A stretch of 64,000 nucleotides of DNA from Pseudolachnospira sp051055405 (GCF_051055405.1 NZ_CP167068.1:2728001-2792000), one strand, 5' to 3'; positions 33,989 through 42,341 are shown, counted from the stretch's first letter. The notes: a model not told the origin generated them from the sequence alone. Numbers and translations are program-made.

Positions 33989-36565
33989 TTAGTAATCCAC
34001 ACCGAAGATGTTTTTAACTACCTGGCTGAATCCATTGAGCCAATAGGAATTGTTCACGCTGTTGGTGCAGACAATGGAGCCTGCTGGGTTTGTGTTTGTA
34101 AGCAGCGCTGCGTTTCCATTGTCAGTGATATAACGCCAACTCCATCCGGCATCCTCTTGAATGGTATAAGAACCGACTGGCAGCTCATAAAGGCTCTCGC
34201 TGCCGTTGCCTACCATGGTGATTTCCGAATACTTCACGTCACCTTTATAGACCGCAAACACATAAGGTTCTCCGGTAACTCCGCCGGATTTGGTGACAGT
34301 AAGCTCACAAGTGTTGACATGAACGGTATAGTTTCCATCTGTATCAGGCGACGTGCAATCGTTTCCTGCCATCTCGCAAATTGTAGTAATCACCGCATCT
34401 TCCATGACAACGCCGTCTTTCTTAATTTGGACGGCCACATCAAAGTCGTGTTTGGGAACCATACCGGTAAAGCCACCGGATGTATAAGCGAACCTCAAGG
34501 CCGTTTCGGTATAGGGCGGCTCGCCATCTGCATCCGGAATGTCGATGTGGCCGCTGGTTTTATCCATCCAATCAAGCTGAATGGATCCACCTGTATCTGC
34601 GCCGAGTTCATAGGTTTCGCCATAGTATTTTTCCACATCATGGACCGTTGCTGTCACAGCAGGCTTGAGCACATGGACAGATACCGTTTGCTTTGTGGAC
34701 GTGCCTGCCATAGAATTGACCGTACCGGCGGAATTTTCGCCATTTGTCTTGGGCGCATAGGTCACGTGAATGCTGTAGTCCGTACAGTCCCTAGCAGAAA
34801 CAGTCTCACTGTCGACACCAGATACATTCACGCTAACAAAGTCATACTGCCACCCCGTCGTATCGGGGAGCTTGTAAAGATCACTGACTGCAACGGAATT
34901 CCCCTCGTAGATTGTCCTGTCAGAAACGGTAAAAGCTGGTTTTTGAATAGGGACATTAACCGTCGGGGTAGTGCCTGCATCTGCAAACTGCTCCACTTTA
35001 TTGTCGTCTTTATCATAGACTGCGCTGTTTTCCCACTCGTTAGTTGGGACATCATTGCCGCCAATAAAGCCGGACTTGGGTGTTACCGCAAACTCTATGA
35101 TCAGTTTCCTGCCATATGTGCCATCCTCCTTGACCGTATCAGATACAAAGTTTGCATTGTAATCAAAACCAGTGACCGATACCGTGCTATTGCTGATTGC
35201 CGCACTCACTCCGCTGGCCGGAACTGCATCCGCAAAGGTACCGTCGCTCCTGGCCTCTGCGGTGTACAGGTTGATCTCTGAAGGATCTGCCGGAAGATCA
35301 AAATATGGGCTGACCGTGTCTTTGACCACAGTCTGGCTGCCAAGGTCGATATTGGCCGTCTGGATATTGTCGCTGATGGTCTGGAAAATGTTGTTCAGGG
35401 AAGTGCTGTCGCTGGCGGTTAAGTAGTAATTGGCCGCGGACTTTGTAAAATTCTCCGTAATTTGATACCCAGTACCGTCACCGCCAAAACGGTTGCCTGG
35501 ATTAAAACTTCCACGACTCAAGCCGATTGCCGTGGCATCGGAGGAGTTTGAGGAAAGATAGTTCAAAAAACGGTTTCCCGCCGCAATGTCGATCCCATCA
35601 AAATCATTCGTTCCAATCAGCGAACTCAACCACGAACCTCCCCAATAGCTTCCGACTGCGCCGGTGCACGGGATATCCGAATAAATGGTGTAATCCCACT
35701 TTTCTCCATAAAGCTCATTGGGGTTTGCGCCATTGAAGATCCCAACCGTATAGACGGTTGTTCCATCGTCCTTCAAGTTCTTGCCGCTGGCGATTGCATT
35801 GGTGGCAACTGTGGTGTTAAAGTCTGATTGGGTTGTGGGAACGCCGTCGGTAAAGACAATGACAACCTTTTGCCGCTTGGTATTTGAGCCGGTGTATCGG
35901 TAGCCGCTGCCCATCAAGTTTTCCGCCCGCTCCATGCCAGCGGCAACATTGGTCGCACCGCTTGGAGAATTGGGAAGGCCGTTGATTCCGCTCTTTAATG
36001 TCGTTTTTCCATTTTCATCCACATTGGTCCAGCCCCGCAGAGTAGACGCCGCAGAGCCAAAGGTGACAATGCTCATACGATGATCTGCTTCTGCGGAATA
36101 TTTACCGGCAACCGCGTCAATAAAGTTATTTACCGCCTGTTTCATCGCATACTGACGGCGATCTGCATTCTGGCTTGTCGATTCGCCGTCAAAGCCGTAC
36201 GCCATGGAGCCGGATTGGTCAAGCACTAACACAATATCGACTGGCGTCGTCTTGGTCGAGGTGGTAACGGTGCCGGTTGTATAAGCTTCCATGCGGATGG
36301 TATAGGAACCGTCCGCATTGGCAGCTGCCGTCTTGCTTAATTCCAAACCATTGTCCACGGTTTCCCCGGCAGCTGCTGGCGCGCGCATCAGGCGCTTTTC
36401 CGAAACTACGTCTACTGGCGGAAAAAAGGGACCGGCGTCTGTAAATACCACAGTTGCTCGTTCCTCCATGGGTTCCTCTGCAGAAACTGTCCATGTTCTT
36501 GTGATGGCCATACCAAGCAGGAGGGCAAGGCTCAGCAATAAACATATCATTCTTCTTTTTTTCAT
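33989..36565 (-). CDS. Secreted von Willebrand factor A domain protein
   Basis: 858 residues with a signal peptide at 1-29. The vWA domain spans about 100-395 with a complete MIDAS: DQSGS, then SGATN and FTDG. Beta-rich stalk repeats follow to about 760, ending in a Spy0128/Cna-like module (ELTVTKSGGVTGEPYVFAVY). The C-terminus (GFSQVVKNIFGVDY) has neither a sorting signal nor a membrane helix. Tip adhesins of sortase pili often carry vWA domains, so an adhesive tip role is inferred; how it is retained is not obvious. Confidence 0.9.
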   Translation of the reverse strand: MKKRRMICLLLSLALLLGMAITRTWTVSAEEPMEERATVVFTDAGPFFPPVDVVSEKRLMRAPAAAGETVDNGLELSKTAAANADGSYTIRMEAYTTGTVTTSTKTTPVDIVLVLDQSGSMAYGFDGESTSQNADRRQYAMKQAVNNFIDAVAGKYSAEADHRMSIVTFGSAASTLRGWTNVDENGKTTLKSGINGLPNSPSGATNVAAGMERAENLMGSGYRYTGSNTKRQKVVIVFTDGVPTTQSDFNTTVATNAIASGKNLKDDGTTVYTVGIFNGANPNELYGEKWDYTIYSDIPCTGAVGSYWGGSWLSSLIGTNDFDGIDIAAGNRFLNYLSSNSSDATAIGLSRGSFNPGNRFGGDGTGYQITENFTKSAANYYLTASDSTSLNNIFQTISDNIQTANIDLGSQTVVKDTVSPYFDLPADPSEINLYTAEARSDGTFADAVPASGVSAAISNSTVSVTGFDYNANFVSDTVKEDGTYGRKLIIEFAVTPKSGFIGGNDVPTNEWENSAVYDKDDNKVEQFADAGTTPTVNVPIQKPAFTVSDRTIYEGNSVAVSDLYKLPDTTGWQYDFVSVNVSGVDSETVSARDCTDYSIHVTYAPKTNGENSAGTVNSMAGTSTKQTVSVHVLKPAVTATVHDVEKYYGETYELGADTGGSIQLDWMDKTSGHIDIPDADGEPPYTETALRFAYTSGGFTGMVPKHDFDVAVQIKKDGVVMEDAVITTICEMAGNDCTSPDTDGNYTVHVNTCELTVTKSGGVTGEPYVFAVYKGDVKYSEITMVGNGSESLYELPVGSYTIQEDAGWSWRYITDNGNAALLTNTNPAGSIVCTNSVNNSYWLNGFSQVVKNIFGVDY

Positions 36566-36577
36566 CTTGCCATCTCC

Positions 36578-37144
36578 TTATTCTTCTGGCCAGCCCTGGG
36601 CTTTCAGGGCCGTAGCTCCATTGTTGGCGGTCTGGACAGCATAGACTGTTACGTCTACCGTAACGGTACTATTCTGGTAGAGGTTACCCACGCTGGAATC
36701 AAAGCTGACTGCGGTAAACAAAGGTCCTGTCACCGCACCGGGAGCCAGGGCCTCCTGATAATAATAGTAACCGTCCTCTCCCAAAGTCCATCGAGTCTCG
36801 TCAAAATCCAGCGCGATCAGGTCCAAATCTACGTCCCCTTCGACACCGTCTGAGAACATGATTGCCTTTTCCACGCTGACACGCACCCAGGCCGCACTAG
36901 AGCCAGTGTTTTTTGCCTCAACGATCTTGGTGACCGCTGTGCCGGGCATGACGCCGCTGACGCCATTTTCTGGGAACAGAGTCGTCTTTTCTTCATCCGC
37001 CCATTCCCGTAATTCAATCTCAATCCCGCCCGATGTGATCACATTGTGGGCGGTGTCTTCCGCCGTGAAAAATGCCGTTGTCCCATAAACCAGCAGGGAC
37101 AGGCATGACATAATCACGGCTGCTGCAAACAGTCTGCTTTTCAT
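36578..37144 (-). CDS. TasA/CalY-like SipW-dependent protein 2
   Basis: About 188 residues. Signal helix (LFAAAVIMSCLSLLVYG) followed by TTAFFTAEDTAHNVI, the camelysin/TasA-type processing region. A beta-rich domain with GGIEIELREW and NTGSSAAWVRV strands follows, typical of TasA-like fibre proteins. ATG at 37144 with AGGTG upstream; the longer frame begins at GTG 37153. It lies between the other TasA-like gene and the vWA gene. Confidence 0.85.
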   Translation of the reverse strand: MKSRLFAAAVIMSCLSLLVYGTTAFFTAEDTAHNVITSGGIEIELREWADEEKTTLFPENGVSGVMPGTAVTKIVEAKNTGSSAAWVRVSVEKAIMFSDGVEGDVDLDLIALDFDETRWTLGEDGYYYYQEALAPGAVTGPLFTAVSFDSSVGNLYQNSTVTVDVTVYAVQTANNGATALKAQGWPEE

Positions 37145-37194
37145 TGGCTTCACCTCACTAGGGTAGATTTATATTTCCATCGCAATGAAATATA

Positions 37195-37803
37195 TTATGC
37201 AGATACGCCAAAAGCAGCGTCCCATGCGGCCTTGGCAGTGTCAAATCCATCCTTCTGCACTGCATAGCCATGGATGGTAATCTGGGTATTCTCCGCATTG
37301 ATATCACTCCATCCGTTCACCGTATTGGCTGCATCGGAGATTTTAAAATTCTCAAAGACCTCCAGATCTTTATCCGCCTGTTCCTTGGCATACTCTTTGT
37401 AGTACACATTGGCAACGCCATCCAGCGCGGTCCAGCCATTGGCAAGGATCTGGGCAGAGATAGGCTTGTATCCGCCTTCCGCAGCTGCTTCATAAGCAGA
37501 GATACCGTTCTCAACCTTTACGAACACATAGCAGTCTTCACTGGCAGCATTCACATGAATGATGGGATCCTTGGTATACTCGTGGCCTGGTACCAGATGA
37601 TAAGCGTTGGCCTGGTCACGATCCTTGCCTTCCGTGCTGTTGTCCACGTCCTGCTCATCCAACGTGATGGCTACAGAGCCCACTGTGAATGTGTTCGTTG
37701 CACTGTCCTGAGAGGTCAGATAGGCCATTGTTCCCAGTACAGAGGCGGCGGTTAGCAATACCGCACAGAACGTCAATAGCAGCGCTTTACTTTTTGTTTT
37801 CAT
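37195..37803 (-). CDS. TasA/CalY-like SipW-dependent fibre protein 1
   Basis: 202 residues. A signal peptide ends in GTMAYLTSQDSATNTFTVGS, the hallmark of SipW-processed TasA/camelysin proteins. The mature region (about 175 residues) shows the NTFTVGSVAITLDE strand pair and a later AYHLVPGHEYTKDP segment common to the family. In Bacillus, TasA makes biofilm matrix fibres; a major-fibre role here is inferred from position directly after sipW. AAGGAGG precedes the ATG. Confidence 0.9.
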   Translation of the reverse strand: MKTKSKALLLTFCAVLLTAASVLGTMAYLTSQDSATNTFTVGSVAITLDEQDVDNSTEGKDRDQANAYHLVPGHEYTKDPIIHVNAASEDCYVFVKVENGISAYEAAAEGGYKPISAQILANGWTALDGVANVYYKEYAKEQADKDLEVFENFKISDAANTVNGWSDINAENTQITIHGYAVQKDGFDTAKAAWDAAFGVSA

Positions 37804-37842
37804 GATGAAAACCTCCTTATATATATTAGGAGCCTTGCGGCA

Positions 37843-38481
37843 TTACCCTTCATGTTTTGGGGAGCCCTTCTCCTCCGATCTCCCCTTCTTGTTCTTCTCT
37901 CCTTTGCCCTTGGAGGAAAACAGGTCCGGCAGAAAGGCCAGCAGAAACAGAAACGCCCCTGCAGAAATTGCCACATAGACACCTGGAGGGTTCTGAATAT
38001 AATTGGCCACATAGCCCAGCTTGGGAATGGTAAACACCGGTGTGCCAATTATATTTTGGCAGGGAACCAGGGAACCGTCTTCCGCTTCATTCGCATCGCC
38101 TTTGGTACAGAAACGAACCACAGATGCGTCTATTTTATCTGGCACCACCTCCACGATACGGTGAGTAGCAACGGTATCCTCGTCCAGCAAAAAAGTAATC
38201 ACATCACCGCTGCGCAATTCCATTGGGTCTACGTTTTTCACATAGATCAGCGCCCCAATCTGGTAGGTCGGCTCCATCGAGCCGGAAAGGACGGTGAACA
38301 CTTGCAGGCCGATCAATCTCGCTCCTGCCAGCAAAAGCGCCAATATTACTGCCGCGCCAACTAAAATGAAAGTGAACCCATTCCATATTCTTTTCACCGT
38401 CTTGCTCATTGGCCTGAATATTTCCCTTCTTTTTCGCATGGCTTCGCCTAAGCTGGGACAGTATGTGCGTTTTGCCGGCAT
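37843..38481 (-). CDS. sipW: SipW-type signal peptidase I
   Basis: Up to 212 residues. A hydrophobic N-terminal helix (WNGFTFILVGAAVILALLLA) leads to the catalytic Ser in LSGSMEPT (about residue 68) and the His in ATHRIVEV (about 107), the Ser-His pairing of archaeal/ER-type (SipW) peptidases. A second TM segment lies near the C-terminus (GVYVAISAGAFLFLLAFLPD). The true start may be an ATG at 38439 or 38409. First gene of the seven-gene surface operon, and presumably required to process its three TasA-like neighbours. Confidence 0.92.
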   Translation of the reverse strand: MPAKRTYCPSLGEAMRKRREIFRPMSKTVKRIWNGFTFILVGAAVILALLLAGARLIGLQVFTVLSGSMEPTYQIGALIYVKNVDPMELRSGDVITFLLDEDTVATHRIVEVVPDKIDASVVRFCTKGDANEAEDGSLVPCQNIIGTPVFTIPKLGYVANYIQNPPGVYVAISAGAFLFLLAFLPDLFSSKGKGEKNKKGRSEEKGSPKHEG

Positions 38482-38609
38482 ATCTTCCGCAAATTTGGAA
38501 ATCCTATTGCCAGAGGCAGGTAAAATACTTCTTGCTCAATGGCGTATCGGAAAGATCGTAAGCCAACCAGCCCCCAAACGGATCATTTGCCATAGTCCAC
38601 CAGGCGATA

Positions 38610-38627
38610 TCGTGGAGTTTGTCACTC
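38610..38627. repeat. Left inverted repeat of the putative invertible segment
   Basis: The minus-strand sequence GAGTGACAAACTCCACGA is identical over 18 nt to the plus strand at 40072-40089. It is itself imperfectly palindromic around a GACAA centre, like a tyrosine-recombinase crossover site. It lies 129 nt upstream of sipW. Confidence 0.85.
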
Positions 38628-38712
38628 TACTAAACCGGCAAAAATAAAGCAACATTTGATTGTTCTTTGGAATGATTTCACCTATCATGACACCAAAGTA
38701 TGACTGCGCAGA

Positions 38713-39828
38713 TTATAACCCTGCTGCTGTCAACTTGTTCATGTTATCCCGTTTTAGCTCCATGGAGGAATGCACATAACGATCCAATGTGATTGCCGTT
38801 GTGGCATGTCCCAGAATCTCAGATAAAGATTTGATCTCAAATCCAACCTCAATTGCTCTCGTGGCAAATGTATGGCGAAGGGTGTGGCAGTGGATACCCT
38901 CCAATTCGCAGTCATGGGTGTATTTCTCCATACGGTATTGCAGCGTCCTCGGTTCCATATATTCCTTTGTCCCAGTCAAAACGTATGCCGCCGTGCTTTT
39001 AGGGTTCATCCGTTCACAAAGCTCAAATGCAAAATCCGTCATGGGGATGAGACGTACGGAAGTATCGCTTTTGGGCGTGCCGACCACAATCCTAGTCTTC
39101 GTACTTCCCACTGCCTCTGTATCTTTTAGCCTTTGCAAAGTCGCCGCAATACGGATAGCCCTTTCTGTCAAAGAAATATTCTCCCAGCGCAGCGCGCAAA
39201 GTTCCCCAATACGCATACCGGTAAAAAGAGCCAGAAGAACTCCAAATTTGCATTCGTCCATATCTTTCATCAGGTATTCCATAAACCGTTTCTGCTCTTC
39301 ACGGGATAAAACACGCATTTCTTTTTTTCCTACCTTGGGATAGTTCACCTCGACTGCAGGGAATGTACCAGGAAACACCCCCACCATATATTTCAAAATC
39401 CCATGTAAAACAACCAAAATATCATGGACCGTCTTAGGCGCCAATTCACCCTCAAAAAGTAATTCTCTGGTAAACTCGTCAATAAGAGCCGTCGTAAACC
39501 CTAGAGGAAAGCACACACCTAGTTTCGGTTTGATATGCCGCTCTAAGATGGTGTTATATTTGATATAGGTAGCCTCCTTAATCCTTGGCTTGCGCAACCG
39601 TAACCATTCGTCGCAGTAGAAGGAAAACCGATGGCGAGAGTTGGAAGTGACCAGGGGAGCCCCGTTCGCCAAGGCAGCTTTACATTTTGTCACCTTCTCT
39701 TTTGCCTCCCGGTAGGTCCTTCCGTAGCAAAATCCGTATTTAATTTTTCCAGATACCTCGTATCCCTTGATATACCGGGCCTCCCAGCGGCCATCCTTTC
39801 GCTTAAAAATATTTTCTCCTTTTGCCAA
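38713..39828 (-). CDS. Tyrosine recombinase / phage-type integrase
   Basis: About 371 residues. An N-terminal arm-binding domain (KRKDGRWEARYIKG) and SAM-like core-binding domain (about 60-165) precede the catalytic domain. Catalytic residues are visible: Arg in FTGMRIGELCALRW, His-x-x-Arg in CHTLRHTFATR, His in ILGHATTAI and Tyr in TLDRYVHSS. I favour a TTG start at 39828 with GAGGAGG 9 nt upstream; the ATG at 39846 overlaps that site. No excisionase or other mobile-element genes adjoin it. It sits wholly between inverted repeats, which suggests a DNA invertase role. Confidence 0.93.
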   Translation of the reverse strand: MAKGENIFKRKDGRWEARYIKGYEVSGKIKYGFCYGRTYREAKEKVTKCKAALANGAPLVTSNSRHRFSFYCDEWLRLRKPRIKEATYIKYNTILERHIKPKLGVCFPLGFTTALIDEFTRELLFEGELAPKTVHDILVVLHGILKYMVGVFPGTFPAVEVNYPKVGKKEMRVLSREEQKRFMEYLMKDMDECKFGVLLALFTGMRIGELCALRWENISLTERAIRIAATLQRLKDTEAVGSTKTRIVVGTPKSDTSVRLIPMTDFAFELCERMNPKSTAAYVLTGTKEYMEPRTLQYRMEKYTHDCELEGIHCHTLRHTFATRAIEVGFEIKSLSEILGHATTAITLDRYVHSSMELKRDNMNKLTAAGL

Positions 39829-40009
39829 TTTTGTTGACCTCCTCATACATTTTAAACAGCTCTATTTTACTCGATAGAAAAGCGCTGCCCTGACTGCCCA
39901 ATTGACTGCGCAAAGGAAAAAATCCTGCCTTCCTTGATGGAATCACATATGCAAAATTCACATTTGGGGAATTAAGATAGAGTTTTTATCCCAATTTTAG
40001 TACGATCTA

Positions 40010-40038
40010 TTGATTTTACCGATCATGTGTGTTATAAT
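40010..40038 (+). promoter_or_regulatory. Strong promoter inside the invertible segment
   Basis: TTGATT, 17 nt, TATAAT, pointing right. The start point near 40045 lies about 27 nt before the right inverted repeat. In this orientation it drives only a short transcript that meets a hairpin at 40107-40149; after inversion it would read towards sipW. Confidence 0.75.
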
Positions 40039-40071
40039 ATCTTCGCATAAAACGAATGTAACAGACTCGCG

Positions 40072-40089
40072 GAGTGACAAACTCCACGA
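40072..40089. repeat. Right inverted repeat of the putative invertible segment
   Basis: GAGTGACAAACTCCACGA, exact inverted match to 38610-38627. Arms CGCGGAGT and ACTCCACG flank GACAA. Confidence 0.85.
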
Positions 40090-40106
40090 AATTTTTCAAA
40101 TAAAAT

Positions 40107-40149
40107 CACGCCATAGCGAATGCCCCTTACGGGAACTTGCTATGGCGTG
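40107..40149. terminator. Hairpin after the right inverted repeat
   Basis: CACGCCATAGC pairs with GCTATGGCGTG, with an inner CCC/GGG stem, followed by TTTCAT on the plus strand and ATTTTATTTG on the minus strand. It may end the short RNA made from the promoter at 40010-40038. The region 39829-40253 holds no gene. Confidence 0.6.
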
Positions 40150-40195
40150 TTTCATATTCTTGAAATGATTCATGACTTGATGATGCTGTGTCCCA

Positions 40196-40224
40196 TTGAT
40201 GGAATCAGAAAAATATAGTAGACT
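40196..40224 (+). promoter_or_regulatory. Promoter of the 111-residue protein gene
   Basis: TTGATG, 17 nt, TAGACT, 29 nt before the ATG at 40254. Independent of the invertible promoter. Confidence 0.6.
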
Positions 40225-40253
40225 AAAAAGAAGAAAAAGAAAGGAATCCTATC

Positions 40254-40589
40254 ATGGCCGAAAATAGAAGAACCCCAAAACTTGTCGATGAAATCTCCGC
40301 AGGCCCCTGCCTGTTTGCCTGGGAAGAATATTGGGAGGAAGACGACGCCGGTTTTTGCTGCGTCGACTATGTACTGGAAAAACATACCCGTCTGGTAGCT
40401 CTTGATGCCAATACCAGACAGCAGCTCTTTGCATACCCTTTCGATGGTAAGGAATATCCCAAAAATCTAGAATATAAAAATCAACGCGTCGTCGCTGCCT
40501 TTCACCAAAGCTGGGACAGGAAAACCCTTGTGACAATCGATCCCAATACCCTTCAAATCCTATCGGAAGTCACAGAAGAAGATACGTAA
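40254..40589 (+). CDS. Hypothetical protein, 111 residues
   Basis: Not recognised. Soluble and acidic, no signal peptide or membrane segment, with aromatic-rich strands (CLFAWEEYWEEDDAGFCCVDY) and IDPNTLQILSEVTEED at the end, suggesting a small beta-rich protein. It has its own promoter and a GGA-type ribosome site. A giant palindromic element follows the stop codon. Confidence 0.65.
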   Translation: MAENRRTPKLVDEISAGPCLFAWEEYWEEDDAGFCCVDYVLEKHTRLVALDANTRQQLFAYPFDGKEYPKNLEYKNQRVVAAFHQSWDRKTLVTIDPNTLQILSEVTEEDT

Positions 40590-40596
40590 ATCCCCC

Positions 40597-40876
40597 TTTC
40601 GCTCCCCTACGGATTTCAGTACCAAAAGACCTCGCACGAAAAGCTGCCGGAATATTTTGTATTTGCAGGGGCATTAGTACTTCTTCGATTTCGGGAATTT
40701 GTCTTACGAGCAAAAATAAGACTGTTTGAGCGCAGCGAGTTTCTTATTTTTGTGAGTGCTTTTCACAAATTACCGAAATCCTAGAAGTACTTGCCCCGAA
40801 ACTCTACAAAATATTCCGGCAGCTTTTCGTGCGAGGTCTTTTGGTACCGGACTCCGTAGAGGAGCGGAAAGACACT
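40597..40876. repeat. Giant palindromic element, copy A
   Basis: About 280 bp folding on itself from end to end. Outer arms unique to this copy (TACCAAAAGACCTCGCACGA and its complement, extending to CTTTCGCTC / GAGCGGAAAG) enclose the shared core that begins CGGAATATTTTGTATTTGCA and ends CTACAAAATATTCCG, with an inner stem around GAGCGCAGCGAG. It fills the gap between the convergent 111-residue gene and MATE gene. See copies B and C. Confidence 0.85.
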
Positions 40877-42262
40877 TTAATCATTTAGCACCTGTTTGCT
40901 TTTCCACTTTCCGCTTTGAAACCGGAAAAGAAAAATCACGGCTCGGATCGTCCAGTCGCAAAACATGCCAATCCACATGGCCACAATTCCCATCCCCACT
41001 ACCTTCACAAGAAAAATGCTCAGGCTAACTCGGCACAGCCACATAGAACAAGTGCTGACGATCATGGCAAAACGGACGTCTCCGGCAGCCCGCATTCCGT
41101 AAGCAGGAATAACGGCCACAGCCCATGTAAAACACTTGACAAAGCAGATCAGCCAAATTAGACGGCCGCAAAGCTCCGCACTTTCTGCTTCCATTCCTGC
41201 CAACGTTGTGATCCCCTTTACTGCTATCCCCAAAGTTACGCCACTAATGAGCACCACAATTTCTGCATATCCTGTCAATTTCTTTATGTAAAACTCCGCT
41301 TCTTCCATCCGTCCGGCGCCGATACACTGTCCCACTACCGTAACCAACGCCAGTCCAATTCCCAGGGCGGCGGTACTGCTGACATACTCCAAAGCCTGAG
41401 TCATCGCCTGAGCCGCCAGAGCAGTCGTACCCAGGGTGGATAGGGTGGACTGAATGGCCAATTTGCCAAACTGAAACATTCCATTTTCAATGCCGTTGGG
41501 AACAGCAATTGCCAAAATTGTTCCAATCATCGCAAAATTCGGCCGAATTGCCCTGCAATCCCGAACAACCACTTTCCGGCCCGGTCTGCGCAGAAAAGCT
41601 AACATCACCACCGCAGAAAATACCCGTGAACCAAGGGTCGCGATGGCCGCTCCGGCGATTCCCATCCGAAAGCCAAAGATCAAGAGGGCATTTCCTATGA
41701 TGTTCAGCACATTGGAAATCACAGAGACCGTCATGGGCAAACGGGAATTTCCCTCCGAACGATAAATCGCGGCCGCTGTGCTGTACAGGGCAATAAAGGG
41801 ATAAGATAAGCCAGTATAGAAAAAATAGACGAGAGAGTCGGCCATCACAGCCTCCTCCACGCTGCCAAAGATCAAGCGCAGCAGCGGAGTCCGAAGTCCC
41901 ACGCAAAATACGGTAATTCCAAGGGAAATGGCAAGAGTAGCTAACAGCACCTGCCTGGCCGATTCGTTCGCCTTTTTTTCGTCTCTGCGTCCCAGATACT
42001 GAGAGCAAATCACCGTGCCGCCCACCGCCATAGCGGAAAAGACCATGAGAACCAGACTATTGATCGAATCGACCAGCGAAGCGGCGGAAATCGCCGCAGG
42101 ACTGACATTGCTGACCATCATCGTATCCGCTGTCCCCATCAAAGAATTTAAAAGCTGCTCGATCATCAGCGGGAAGATCAACGCCATCAATGCTTTTTGA
42201 GAAAACATAGCGTCGGCCGGAAACCGATTTTTTTTCTTTTGATATATTTTCCCGATCGCCAC
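40877..42262 (-). CDS. MATE-family efflux transporter
   Basis: 461 residues, twelve predicted TM helices in two six-helix halves. MIEQLLNSLMGTADTMMVSN near residue 34 is the MATE N-half signature, and PNGIENGMFQFGKLAIQ near 255 is its C-half equivalent. It is an Na+ or H+ coupled antiporter for drugs or metabolites; the substrate is unknown. GTG start with AAGGAG 8 nt upstream. It closely resembles the MATE protein at 62320. Confidence 0.94.
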   Translation of the reverse strand: MAIGKIYQKKKNRFPADAMFSQKALMALIFPLMIEQLLNSLMGTADTMMVSNVSPAAISAASLVDSINSLVLMVFSAMAVGGTVICSQYLGRRDEKKANESARQVLLATLAISLGITVFCVGLRTPLLRLIFGSVEEAVMADSLVYFFYTGLSYPFIALYSTAAAIYRSEGNSRLPMTVSVISNVLNIIGNALLIFGFRMGIAGAAIATLGSRVFSAVVMLAFLRRPGRKVVVRDCRAIRPNFAMIGTILAIAVPNGIENGMFQFGKLAIQSTLSTLGTTALAAQAMTQALEYVSSTAALGIGLALVTVVGQCIGAGRMEEAEFYIKKLTGYAEIVVLISGVTLGIAVKGITTLAGMEAESAELCGRLIWLICFVKCFTWAVAVIPAYGMRAAGDVRFAMIVSTCSMWLCRVSLSIFLVKVVGMGIVAMWIGMFCDWTIRAVIFLFRFQSGKWKSKQVLND

Positions 42263-42341
42263 AGCTCCGGCTCCTTTCTCTCCCGTATCATCCTGCCTTT
42301 ATTATACACTAGTCTCCCCAATAATCTATGGTTTCTAATGA

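Noticed and set aside
38504..38593. 29-residue frame (MANDPFGGWLAYDLSDTPLS...) on the minus strand between the left inverted repeat and sipW
   Set aside because: Weak ribosome site only 3 nt from the ATG and no recognisable family. It could be a leader peptide when the switch is flipped, but there is no evidence beyond position.
38713..39828. Reading the integrase as the end of an integrated phage or conjugative element
   Set aside because: No phage, relaxase, replication or excisionase genes adjoin it, and its flanking repeat is inverted rather than direct. Inversion fits better, although a relic cannot be excluded.
40121..40219. 32-residue plus-strand frame starting MPLTGTCYG inside the 39.8-40.25 kb gap
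   Set aside because: Starts within the hairpin and has no ribosome site; probably chance.
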